From the NCBI GenBank assembly GCA_037903355.1, contig JBAJFE010000008.1, forward strand, positions 598,893-662,892: a stretch of DNA of 64,000 nt, written 5' to 3'. The DNA comes from Trichuris trichiura. Lineage: Eukaryota > Nematoda > Enoplea > Trichinellida > Trichuridae. The position numbers and the translations under genes were made by a program. The notes under the pieces were generated by a model, which did no database searches, was not told the origin of the DNA, and saw only the letters and a program-made list of their open reading frames with translations. Shown one piece after another: positions 1 through 11,800 of this stretch (positions are counted from its first letter, which is position 1; each line of letters opens with the position of its first letter).

Positions 1-1
1 T

Positions 2-825
2 AGTGCTCAGGAGACGTTGGTCAATTTTGTAGCTCTTCTCTGGAATCTCATCATGCTACCGTTGGTTAGCAAGCGTCGAAACGTTGTTATTGCTCTGTGC
101 GCCGTTTTCACCATTTTACACTTGCAATGCAATTACAAAGCTATTCGCGCTCTCCGCTTTTGCACCCTGAACGAAAAACGCTTTAGTTTGATTGTACGCT
201 CATATCTTGATACGGGAAATGTACCTGGCATAGTGCAAGTCAATTTGCAAGAATCGCTGTGGCCCTCGTTGTTTACCCGCCCTTTTTGCGGTCGAATGTC
301 TTTGGGTGCATCAATGTCAGCTGTATTGGACAAAAAGGCCATTTGGTTTTACTCTACCGACTCGTTCATTCTTAGATGCAGCAGTCACCGCGGTTGCAAG
401 CCGCATGTCAGTCCAAAAATGGTCATCCTCTTCCGTAGTGACAATTATTTTCCATTTAGGTTGACGTCCTTTTAGCAATTGATTGTTCCATTTATGACAT
501 ACTAGAGGCAGCCTTTCACGCCGAAGCATTTATGAATGGACAGGGGAAAAAGTGAACTTCTCTTTTCCCGCCTTTTTTCTTTATCTCTCCGATTGCTGAT
601 ATGCATTTTTTTAGCCGCCTGATAAGTCGCGACGGCGAAATGGATCATATCTATCATTTCAACGACAACGTTGACTTTCACCATTTTTATACAAAAATGC
701 AGAATAGCCGTTGGGTCTTACGTGATCATTCTTTTATTGTGGATGATTACCGCTACTCCGCCGTACCGCTAAGCACTTTTTTGGACGAGCAAAACGAAGA
801 ATGTTCCAACGGCAATTCATTCTAA
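2..825 (+). CDS. RUSF1: RUSF1 (RUS/DUF647 family membrane protein), 3' part
   Basis: This is the C-terminal part of a Root-UVB-Sensitive (DUF647) family protein, human RUSF1/C16orf58; the 5' end lies outside the window. Three exons are visible: 2-406, 460-551 and 615-825. Their phases agree and give 235 residues ending in TAA. The first residues read SAQETLVNFVALLWNL and LMLPLVS-like, followed by NYKAIRALRFCTLNEKR, which match the family motifs (SSQETLVNLAGLL.., NYRAVRALVMETLNE) as I remember them. The second exon carries YDILEAAFHAEAF, aligning with the family's ILRAATHGLMLG block. Introns are 53 and 63 bp. Residues before CNYKAIRAL are hydrophobic and form a membrane segment. The plant homologues act in vitamin B6/auxin-related processes; the animal function is poorly known. 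Family assignment is strong, function is not. Confidence 0.9.
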
Positions 826-899
826 CGCATAATACCGGTCGCAAACTTTTAGCGCTTTACTATTTTTATAGTTCTTTTATTTTTTATACTTACGGGCTA

Positions 900-905
900 A
901 ATAAA
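900..905 (+). promoter_or_regulatory. Probable polyadenylation signal of RUSF1
   Basis: A canonical AATAAA lies about 75 bases after the RUSF1 stop codon in an A/T-rich stretch. No other gene ends nearby on this strand. Confidence 0.55.
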
Positions 906-3028
906 CCATAATTGGTTTGGTTAACTGCGGCCAACACGTCGTTCGCAAACTTGCGTGCATCAGCAGCGTAAAATTTTAGCGTAATTCTATCGAGATAAGG
1001 TTTATTTTGAAAGTTCATGCGTTCTACAGTATTTTAAATGAATGCAGGTGCGATAAGAAAAAAATTTAAATATCTGTTCGTTACAGTGAGTCACCTTTTA
1101 ATAAATCATACTGCGTAGCTGGCCGCTGAAAAAAAATTGTTTAAGAATGAGTATTTTTCGAAATCTTGTCTCTTAGGCAACCCACTTTCATACTGTAAGT
1201 TTGCCAGCCGTCTTGTCTTTATCTAAGCTTAAACCTGAACATGAAGCTTTTGTCTTAATTTAGATTTAGATAAAAACAAATAAAAGTCATTGCTACGTTC
1301 TCCAGTGAAGGTACAACAAGTTCAGGACATGCTTGCGAAAAAAAGAACCTGCATTTTACAAACGGTAGGGCGGTTAAGGCGCAAGATCCATCTTCTGCTT
1401 AGGTTTAAGTGCTACGCTGCGCACGTTCTGGCAAGTAATTTTTTCTCGTTATTTCACCTGCATTTAATTTATTCTACTGTACATTCCGAAGTGCACTTTA
1501 TTATAAATTGAAAACTTATTTTTACCTGTTGTTGAGACGTAAACTATTCAAGTTTATTCTAATTTGCGCATTTATTAAGAAGGAATTTGTCAGAGCGATC
1601 CAACCAGCCGAAAATACAAACAGGGTAAGACTGACATGTTTTTTTGCACTAAACGCATTTAGAAAGCTGTAGAAAAACTTTCCCGCTTTTTTGTACTCGT
1701 ATGTCGTTGACTAAAACTTATTTCTGCTCTATGAAGAAGAGAAGAAGGCGTATTTTAAATTGAACCTGCATTTCACACATACCGCTTGTCTTACTGTTGG
1801 AATTTTTTAAAATTTTTACGTATACTAAAAAAGGAAGTAATTTACGGAAGTAATTTTGGGCCGCTTGCGCTTCCCACGCGCGTAAACTTGTTTTATCTTA
1901 CAAAAACGCGCCTGTTGGGTGAAGTCGCCAGAAAGAAGAAAGGGAAGCTTTTGTTGGTCCAACCATCCCTAACCTAGGCAATGTATTAATTTTAAAAATT
2001 ATTTTTAAAAATTTTTTTAGTTTGTTCTCCCACGCTTTATCAGTTGGCAAAGCCTTAAGGTCGACTTCGCTTGTTCGCCGGTAACTTCTGTGCTTCTCCG
2101 CGCTGAGAACAGGCAGACGGTTTATATTAATTTGGAAAAATGCTCGTTGATAAAAATCTTTGAAAAAACTGTTACGTCACTAGTTATTTCGTTTTTGTAC
2201 TTGTTCACAGCAAAATTCGAATTTGGCTGCAAGACTAACAATAACGCGGCTTCCGACTAACTGTTTATTGAGTCTGCAGAATAGACGCAATGAACTGAGC
2301 GCAAACGTCCAGACAAAACGCGCACACAGTAAACAGATACAGGAGAATGTGCAGGTACCGATGGACTCCCTGCTCATCATTAGTTTCAGCTTCGGCCGGA
2401 ACAGTACTCAATTTTTCACACTAAATGTTTCAGTTTAAGTCTATTGCCAGCAGCAGTAGCGAACGATTAGTTTTTTCCGTTCGAAGCTTAGCGAAATTTT
2501 ATTTTTCCCTCAAAATGCGCTGCCAAACCGTAAAGTCATCGCCGTCCCTTGTTGTTACTTATTGTAAACTCTAACTTGCTTTTCTTTTTAGGCATACTGT
2601 ACTTTTCTTCGTGTTCTCGACCTTTTGTTTAGGCGATATAGTTGGCAAGTTGTACAACTGAAACGTTAGATCTGCTGGGCTTCACAGTGCTGCTCCCGTG
2701 CTGCTTTGACGTACGTCTATTACGCAACGCTTTTCGCTCAGCCGCGAATACGAGAAGTACAACGTAGGAGTGCGTAGCGGTTACGGACTTTCAAAGGCGC
2801 ATCCCGTAAAATTGGAGTAGTCAATCATTTTTAGGCGTTCCCTTTCACTCATGTCTAAGTGAGTACCCTTCTTTCGGCTAAAAATTGTATTCGTTTTGAT
2901 TTAAACATGATTATTGCAGAAGTGTAGAGTTGTTGTTCTCCTTTTCTCGCTTGAAATTTACCCTCTCGCACTTTATAGTTCATTTGACGGTTTTGTTGTT
3001 GTCAGTTTTATTTTATTGTTTAGCTGTA
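906..3028. other. Intergenic region with repeat-like words, no supported gene
   Basis: Open frames here are short and lack recognisable protein sequence. The region contains two copies of GAACCTGCATTT (near 1345 and 1761), a word that recurs in non-coding DNA across the window and probably marks a dispersed repeat. The 5' flank of ZFC3H1 (about 2930-3028) is pyrimidine-rich and open upstream of the chosen ATG; an alternative start at 2930 would add 33 hydrophobic residues and is considered less likely. Confidence 0.4.
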
Positions 3029-6000
3029 ATGTTTGGCAGCGAATTGGAGGAAGGAGAAATTGTCGACCCGTCAGATTCCAATGTATTTGAAAATTACACC
3101 CGCGAGGATATGGATATGGATATTACGGATAAAAGCGAGTCTATATTAATCGTGAGAAATCAAAGTGCACGTCTGCATCTGCTCGGCACCCAACGACAGC
3201 CTTTAATTAAGGACGTGGTAAGGCAATGGTTTTACCTTTTTTTCTTGTTTAGTAATACTGTTTTGCTTAGCCTGTAAGTTGCGACTTCAAGCGGATGCAG
3301 CCTAAGAGTAACAGTATCCTATCCCAAGGTAAGACTTATCTTCTATTTTGATTCTTTAGAAATTTGTTTGCATGATTCATGTGAGATTTACTCTGAAGAA
3401 ACTGTACTTAAAAAATTTCTTTACTTCTTCAACTTAGTGTCTATTATTTTCAGATGAATGTCAAACAGCATTTCGGTCTCGGCCATCCCGCCGTCGTCAG
3501 CCACTTCTCAGCCGAGACGATGTTGACAACGATGTTGCGAGGACAGCTTCTTGCACCAACTCAGCCACAACGTATGTTTAACGTTTAAGAGCTTTCATTC
3601 CATTCCATTGGTTATTATAATGAATTTTCAGCAATGAAGCATCTACGAAATGTAGGATGTCCATTCAGTCGAAAGGTAGAGTCGTTTGTCCCAGTATCTC
3701 TTGCTTTATATGGTATACGACTTTCGCTTAGGTCATTCCGGTACTCGTCAACAAGTGTGCGACGTTGACACGGTGAGTTTTCGTTTACCAACGTTGAAAT
3801 GCTAGTTTTTCTTTTGTTACATTGTTTTACGCGACTGTATAGAAAACGACACGCAGTTTCGACAAGTAGGTTAGCAGGTGTCGCTAATGCTCCACTTCGG
3901 AGATCCGCTCGAACAGCATCGCCTATTGTGGTGTTACAGCTTTTGAACGTGCGTAAGCTTAAAAAAAAGACCTAATAACTATTGTTACTTGATTACCCAA
4001 TATTACTGTAGGTCATCGCTCGTAGTCTAAATTTGTACTTTTCATTTGCGCTCTCTTTTAATCAATCAGCGTAAGCAATCCACATATTATACGTTCAGTA
4101 GTTGTCACATCGACAATAAACGTAAGGATTTTTTAAAGAATGGTATTAGCGACTTTGCGTATTGAATTGTTGGCGCGAATATCGCATTACCTAAAAGCGT
4201 TTAAATAAAAACATAGTTCTTTTTACGTTTTAGAGTTTTTCGTTGAGCTTTGCATTTCGCGCCAAATCAGTCCGGGATGTTATTTATATTTTTGCCCGCA
4301 ATAAGCTTCGTACGGTGTCGTTGCTTCTTTGTCGTTTTGAAATAAAGTTGATTTTAAAAAATTGATCTTACTTTCAGTTCGAATCGGACGATGACCTATC
4401 GCTGTTTCTTCTGCGTATTCAACTGCTCAAATCGCTAAATAGGAAGGAGAAAATGACCAGCGAAAGTATTAGCTTTCATCCTTTTGTTTTCGTCCGATCT
4501 CGACGCGTTGAACACATTGGCAGAGGAAAGCAGCTCGTCAGCGTGCAGCGTACAAGCTAGAAGCTGCCAAAAACATAGCAGAAGTGAGCTCTTTTGCATC
4601 TACAACCCTTTACGCGAAATTATGCAAATTCGTGTTGCCACTTCTAGTTGACCGTTTTCCAATATTGGAAATACTTTAGCATCGCGTAAACTTTTACAAT
4701 CTCCCTAAAATAAAGCTAGGCGTGGCAAGATGAATTATTTTTTTAATGTTTAAAAATTATTTACCGTATTCCGTATCTTTTCTATTTACATCCTTTTCTT
4801 AGTTTGTCGGTTTGACTTACGCGAGTTTACTACTATTAAATGATGTTTTACTATGACCTATTTTTGAATACTGACTTTGTCTGATGAAAAAGTGTCTTCA
4901 TTTCGTAGCGCGATTTTACGACGTTCTTTTGAGCATATGCAATGTTTTCTCAAGCCGATAAGCTGCGAATGACCTGCTTGCTTACGTTTAAGATTGGCTG
5001 CAGCGCGTTCGTGCGCTTAAGCAAAATTTACATTCTATTATGTTAATGCATTTACATTTTAGTTAGCGTTGTTATTAGTGGCGGTGATTTTGCTTCCCTC
5101 GCAAAACGCCTAATTAACATATCCATATTGATTCCGTTGTTTTACATTCATAAGATGGCTTTACGTGTTGTTAAAGTGAAGTTAGGCTGTTCGACGTTGT
5201 AATTTAAGTCGTAAGCTTCGATGGGTCGTCTTCGTGCATTGCTCCGTATCAATCGTCCTTCGTTTTGTAGGAACAAGAAAAAGGAAAGCAGATGTTGGCA
5301 GTAGCCTTATGGAGCAGCCCGAAAAGAGGCATTCGCACAAAAGAAGCGACGATACGGAAAATCGCTTTTCCCGAAGGTTTGTTGGATTCAGCCGTTTTTA
5401 CCTTCCATAATTTTCTAGTTGCGTTTCGAATTAACTCTGATACTCGCAGTGCACTGCGCTGATCTAATCGTGTAAGCTTCTTTCGTAGGTGTAAGCAGTC
5501 GGGCAGTTTCGCGCGGAAACGAGCCTTTCAAAAATGCGCATATTCTTCCCGCCTTGTCGAGTTGGAACCTGCGCGTTATTTTAGCTTGAGACAGTATGAA
5601 GAGCACTTGCGCATTCTTAGTTTTCTACCGTCCCAGCCGTAAGCTTAATGTCTGCAGGCAATAGGTTTTGCATATTCTTTAATTACATCTACTATTTATT
5701 ATTATTGATCGAGAATGGTTGCAGTTGTTAATATTCTTTTTTTTGAACATACGCTTTCTTATAGGAGGCTGATTGACCAATAATGAGAGACTTCTTTTTT
5801 TCAGCAATGTAAGCAGAAGGAGCGAAACTTCTTCAAGGCCAAAATTATTGCCGACACCCGAATCGTCTGCTTCCGAGCTGTCTTGTATGTTACCTTTTCT
5901 TCTTTGTCTTCTATCCTTTTTTGGTTGCTTCAATTTTCGTTTTCTTTGTTGCAAAGTATTCATTGTCTTTTAAGCGAAATAGCTTTCTTCGGAAGCTTAT

Positions 6001-8809
6001 TGTTTTCTACGTACACATTTGTTGTAACAAAGCGGGTAATTGTGTTTAGCGAGCAAAGAGGAGAAAAAGTCGATACGATATATGGAACGAAGCAGTGGCG
6101 CTGCCGCATCCCACCGACAAAGGGACAGATCAGCGTCAAGTGAACATGATCTCAATAGCGAGGAACACGAACTTCGTCAATACCTGATTGCCAGTATGCT
6201 CGAAAAAGTAATCACTTTCTTTTCTTCTTCTTCTTCTTCTTATCAGCATTAGTTGTGCGTATACAAATTTTTTAAAATTAAAACAGTAGCTTTAACTATG
6301 GGCGAAAATCTTCAGAAAAATTAGACGTTGCGCCGCTAATCATTCCGGTTTATAAGAATAGACTTTTTTTTAAAAAATAAGATAGAAGATCACTGTTTGA
6401 TCGTGTATAGGATTAGATCCCATGCCGACTTATGTCTTGTTGTATATTTGGCAGTTTTTTGCTTATCAGAGTTTTATTTGGATGCAAAACGCGCTTGGCT
6501 GCTGCGTAAGCGTTCTCCGACTTTCTTAAGTATTTAAAATTATAGAACTCAAATTGCTAATTTGCCGAACACTGTTTTTTTCTTCATTTGTTTAGAGGAG
6601 GCAAAAGGCTTTGTTGAATCAGCGCTTCTCTTCGACCGGTGTCGTCGACGGGACATCCGACTCGGCCGCTCGACATTCCAAGGTTCGAATATGGCAAATT
6701 CTATTTTTTTTCTCCTGGATATCCACGAGACTTTTTTTTACATTTGCCCCGCCTCTCAGCGGCGTTTAGGCGATTTTGAATTTTCAGCCCAAATCGGCTG
6801 CGTTTGAATCAGGCGGTAAAGTTGAACCAACTTGTTCGCGGGAAGCGAAGAAATCCGTAAGTTATTTTCACTTCTTTTCGGCAGCTCCTTATTGTCGCTA
6901 TCGTCGACTGCACTTATCTCATATTTGCAGGATGTTTCTCAGAATTGCGCCACTCCAAGCAAACCAACAACTGTGCCTTCAGTTAGCAAACCATCGCAGC
7001 AGAATAGTGTTATTATTCCATCCGTTGCCAAAGAAACTCCTCGTCGGCAAGTGCCGGTGAGATTTTTGCTCTTTATACTAAATAATTTAATAAGTTTTTT
7101 TTCAAGTTTTCGTTTTACGTACTGAAAATAACTCAATTTTGTTTTGTACACGTTTTGTTAAGCGCGGCCATCAAGGCTAATCCGTTTATAACGAAAAAGA
7201 AGATTGGGACAAATACTTTTAAAACGGTCGAGTGGCTTTAGTTCAGGTCATTCGCAGTTTTTTGATCTAATGGAACTTGATTTTACTTCAGCCTACAGTA
7301 TTGACTAAGCATCTCTTTCGCTAAGGAAGTATTTCCAAGTTGTCTACAAGTTAAAATAAAACTTTTAGAAACAAAAATAACGGTATACAATTAGGCGAAT
7401 AAATAGATTGGTAAAGCGGGCAGAAAAGCAGAAGTTAAATCTAGCAATTAAATCTATGGCAACGGTGAGTACGAAATCGGGTATGATAGACTGAGAGGCT
7501 GAAACAATCAAAGAGTAAAAAAATAGGGAAAATTCATTACAGAACCTGTGGAAATTCAAATCCTTCGGGAAAACAACAGAGTTACAGTATGAATGATTTT
7601 CAAGTTGTAATTTCATTGCACCTTGAAAAGAGTCATTTTCTTTTTCGGGTACACTAAGAAGTTCGAGCTGCTGTTGCTTCTTTTTTAGGTTTAAAATGCA
7701 CTGTTCTGAAGATATAGTGTCTTCGTACGGAACCAAATAATTTCATTTCTCGGCTTCTTTTTGTACGGAATTTCTATGTCCCGTTGAAAAAAAAACTTTT
7801 ATTAATAAACTGTCCGTAGCCTTCGTGTCCGAACTTGACCCGTCATCAGCGGTCTAAGGATTGACGTATGAATTCATACGTCAATCCTTAGACCGCTGAT
7901 GACGGGTCAAGTTCGGACCCGAAAGCTACGGACAGTTTATTATTAATAAAAGTTTTTTTTCAACGGGACATAGAAAATCCGTACAAAAAGAAGCCAAAAA
8001 ATAAAATGCACTGTTCGAATAATTTGTTCAAACTGCGTAAAATAAATGTCATTTTATTTATTTACGCCTAGCGTGTTGGTTGTAAGGTCTTCCACGGCTT
8101 TTCCCGTTTTTTTTTTTTGTTGTGCTGTTATCTGTAATTAAACTAAACAACTGCTCTACCAACGGATGGATGAGCCGTTATTAAGAAAAGTACAGATATC
8201 AACGCACTCAACTGTTTTATTGTTCATATTATAGTATGTATATTATAGTAGCGTGTTATATTATAGTAGCGTGTTCTATTATAGTATGTATTTATTAAGT
8301 GTAGCTTTCGTGGTCTCCGTCGTTCCCCTATCAGCGTAAGGGTGCGAGACTGGTATTTCGAAAATTACTTTTCCTTCAGTAAAGACTACAACAGGACAGA
8401 TCACCTGTTCAACTCATGCAATGGAATTCTGTAATTCCGTTGGGCTTCCGCGCGTTTCTGTTGTGGTTTTCCGTCTGAAATGTTATACGATTCCAATATT
8501 GTACAATTGAAAAACCTCAAAGCGATTTGAATTGAACGTTGACGGCAACTATTTTAAGAAAAGTGTATTTTTTAGTTGCATTCTAATTGCTCAGATTTAG
8601 TTGTCTTAATGTGCATTTCTTAAAAATGACATTGATGGCTGTTGTCACACGGCTACGTTAAGAGCTGTTCAAAGTTGAAATATTTCGAATGCCCACGTAA
8701 CAGTAGACTTGATACCTGCAAATCAATTGTCCCTTCTATTTCTAAATGAATCCCTGCCAGTATACTTTGGATAAAGTTTCACTGTATAAAAAGTGAAAAC
8801 AACAACAAC

Positions 8810-8860
<51 letters not shown>

Positions 8861-11800
8861 GTTGAGGCTTTCTGCTTTCAAAATGAGGCTCGTTTACAGG
8901 TGCGCAAAAATTCGTAGCAGCTTACGAAAATACCATCCGCGAAAGTTTATTTATACTTCCCAAGCTTTTGAGAAATATCTGTTGTGATATCGCTAAGTTC
9001 TCTTAGCGTTTAAAATTTGCGTTCGACATTGTCAAACCATTACGATTTATTCTTTTTTCCTCAGCCAACGTCACTTCATCGATAGCCGTACGCTTCTTAG
9101 ATTGATTGCTGACGTTATCATACTTCGTTAATGCCTTTGAATTACGATGTTTTGCCGAATGGCGATTTTTATGCTAATGTTCTGCATTGTATAAAAATCG
9201 GTGTTTTTAGACAAAGTCGGTGCCTTCGTCCCCAGCCACCGGTGCGTCCGTACATGCGACACCTAAGCAGGTAATTTAAATTAAAGTATTTATTCATTCT
9301 CGCCAGTGAAAACTTGATAAACACATCTGCTTTATTTTGTTAATCGCGCTTTGAACAGTGAAGTATCCCAAAAGGTTCGGTTGTCATTGGACGCGCGCAA
9401 CCGATCTTATCCATTTTTCCGATGGAAGCCGTCAATTGTCTTACTATTCCGGCGAAACCGCGTTAACTAGTCAATGCAACCGTATTTGATCATTGATTGT
9501 CAGGGTCATAACAATATACGATAATTTTAAGCGTCAAAGATCGTATCGTTTAGTCTAATCGTTTTTTCTAGACCATTGCGCAGTCCCATCCATTGGCGTC
9601 ATTCGTTCGTAAGGAAAGTTTGCCGCCGGGAAATCGCGTAAGTGTTCACACCTATAAAATTTCTTTGCTTCCTTTTTTTAAATGAAATCGCGTCTGGCCC
9701 GTTTTCTTTAATGTTTTTTTTGTCGTCCTTATTTTCTTACTCAATTTTTGAGAGCTCATTTGTCAGCCAGTTGAAACACATTGGCTTTTTTTGTTTAGTT
9801 TCTTTATCTTGTTGTCCCCATTAGCTTTGTTTTGCTAATTTCTCTTACTCTGACCGCTCGACCGTTTTATATTGCGGACGTGTTTTTGCTTTTCAGCGCT
9901 ACGTCAGATCTTCGAACGCTCAGGAGAATAATAGCAAAGGTTCCCATTTGCAGCGGGTCGCCAGTTTTCGCGGCACCTCCTACAACAATTCGAGCAATCG
10001 CAATCGTTACAAGTGGACTCAAGCGAAGACGACGTCAACTTCGCTATCGAATCCGGTTCGTCCATCCCTTTTCCAGAACAGATCCTATCGGAAGGATGCT
10101 ATATACAGAGTATAGACAAAACTGGGCCCATTTCCTCTTTTGCTCATGTTGACTTTTTTGCAGGACGAAGCCTATGCCGCGTTTGTTCAACAAAAGCAGA
10201 AACCGGTTATCGTTGTGTTAGACGATGCCGATTCGTCCGACGAAGAATGCAAAGGTGGACAACCACCGCCGCCGCCGCCGTGGGAAGACCAACAGCCAAC
10301 AACGAGCAAAGAGTCGATAGAGAGCGCTGTGATCGCTCAAGCGGAAAAGGACGCGTCGGAAGCATTACTTGCCGTCTTCGACTCGAGGGTTGACACGGCG
10401 GGAAAAGAGCTACTTTTTTACGAGTACGAACAACTACATCTAAGCGACTTCAAGTTCATGCCGCTTCTTCCATTTAAGGAAGAAAATAGAGGAGGACAAG
10501 CGGCAGCTTCACGCGTTGCATCGTCAGCAAAACGAGGAGGAGCTTTACTATCGAAAGTCGCTGAATCTTCGAGCCAAACTTCAAAAGGAATTGGAAAAGT
10601 TGAACGAGCAAATTGAGCAGCACAAACTTACCATGGAAGCGACGAACAAAAAGGTTCAACTACGCTTGCTTAGCTTATACATATATTCAAATTTTGTTCT
10701 CTCCATTGCAGATAAGAGTGCTTCAAGAGGTTATTGAAAAAGGAAGCGTCCAAAAAAGGTTAACCGAACTGAAATGGAAAAGCGTTAAGTGCGCGTCAAC
10801 CGCCTACAGAATCAGAGGCGGACATGGCGAACAAGTATTGCATTGACGACTTTTTTTGTACTCTTTTTCTAAGCCGAAATAATTTCTTATTAGCCGGCGG
10901 TCGATAGCGTATCCGCGCAAGGCGAAGAGCGAGCGCAGAATGTATTGGATACCTGTATGCCGCCACAAAGTAGTTTGGTATGCAACAAAATAAATGCGCA
11001 TAGGCGTTTTTCCATGTTTTCTATTTTTTTAGACTGCCGAAGAAAAGCTGATGGTTCGAATTAGAGAAAGCTTAAGTTTTTCTTCAACGAAACAACAACA
11101 AACAACATTCATTGGAAAGTCAACTCCGTTAATGTGGTTCAAAAGCTTTCGGTTTACTTGAACATCATTAAGCTCGTTTGCGAGTATTGTAGGATCTGCT
11201 ACGTTTTCAGGTTATTGCCTGCAGTTATGACTGCGCGTCGTATACCATTGTCGTCGCCTGCTTTGTCCAACAACATTGATCCAATGGTAGTTTTTTGTCC
11301 GTACGCCTTAAATGGTTCGTGTACAAACGATAATTGTCCCTGGTAAGTATAGCTGTTTTTTTTAAATTTTGAAATTGCGCAGTGAAAATAACGTTGTGTA
11401 GGCAACACCCATCGGACTGTCAGTTAAGTCAAAAGGAGATCTTGTTTGACTTGTTGTCCTATCATCCTGAAGCAGTGATCGATGCCAACGGTGAAGATTC
11501 GGAAGTTTGCAACCGACTCGGTACTGACTGACAAAACGCGGCATTTATACGTTGAACAGTTGATTTGTTTGTCTTTTTTTTATCAGAGCTTTATTGCAAA
11601 CAGTTGTGTCAAAGTTTTGGCCAAACGGAGACCACCGATGATCTTATGAAATTTTGCGTTACTCGAATGAAAAACTTTTTGCCATCAACGGGCGTTTGCT
11701 TTGAAAAGAGACGCTTTGCATGTCGACGATCCAAACGAACCGCAATGAAGCGATGGATTGGTATGACGCCGTTCACTGACAGTACGTCATTTCCGCTTTC

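Noticed and set aside
7896..7924. Calling a complete, active hammerhead ribozyme
   Set aside because: Stem II and the core heptamer are present, but the cleavage triplet with stems I and III could not be placed and an extra C sits beside the core; reported as a finding only.
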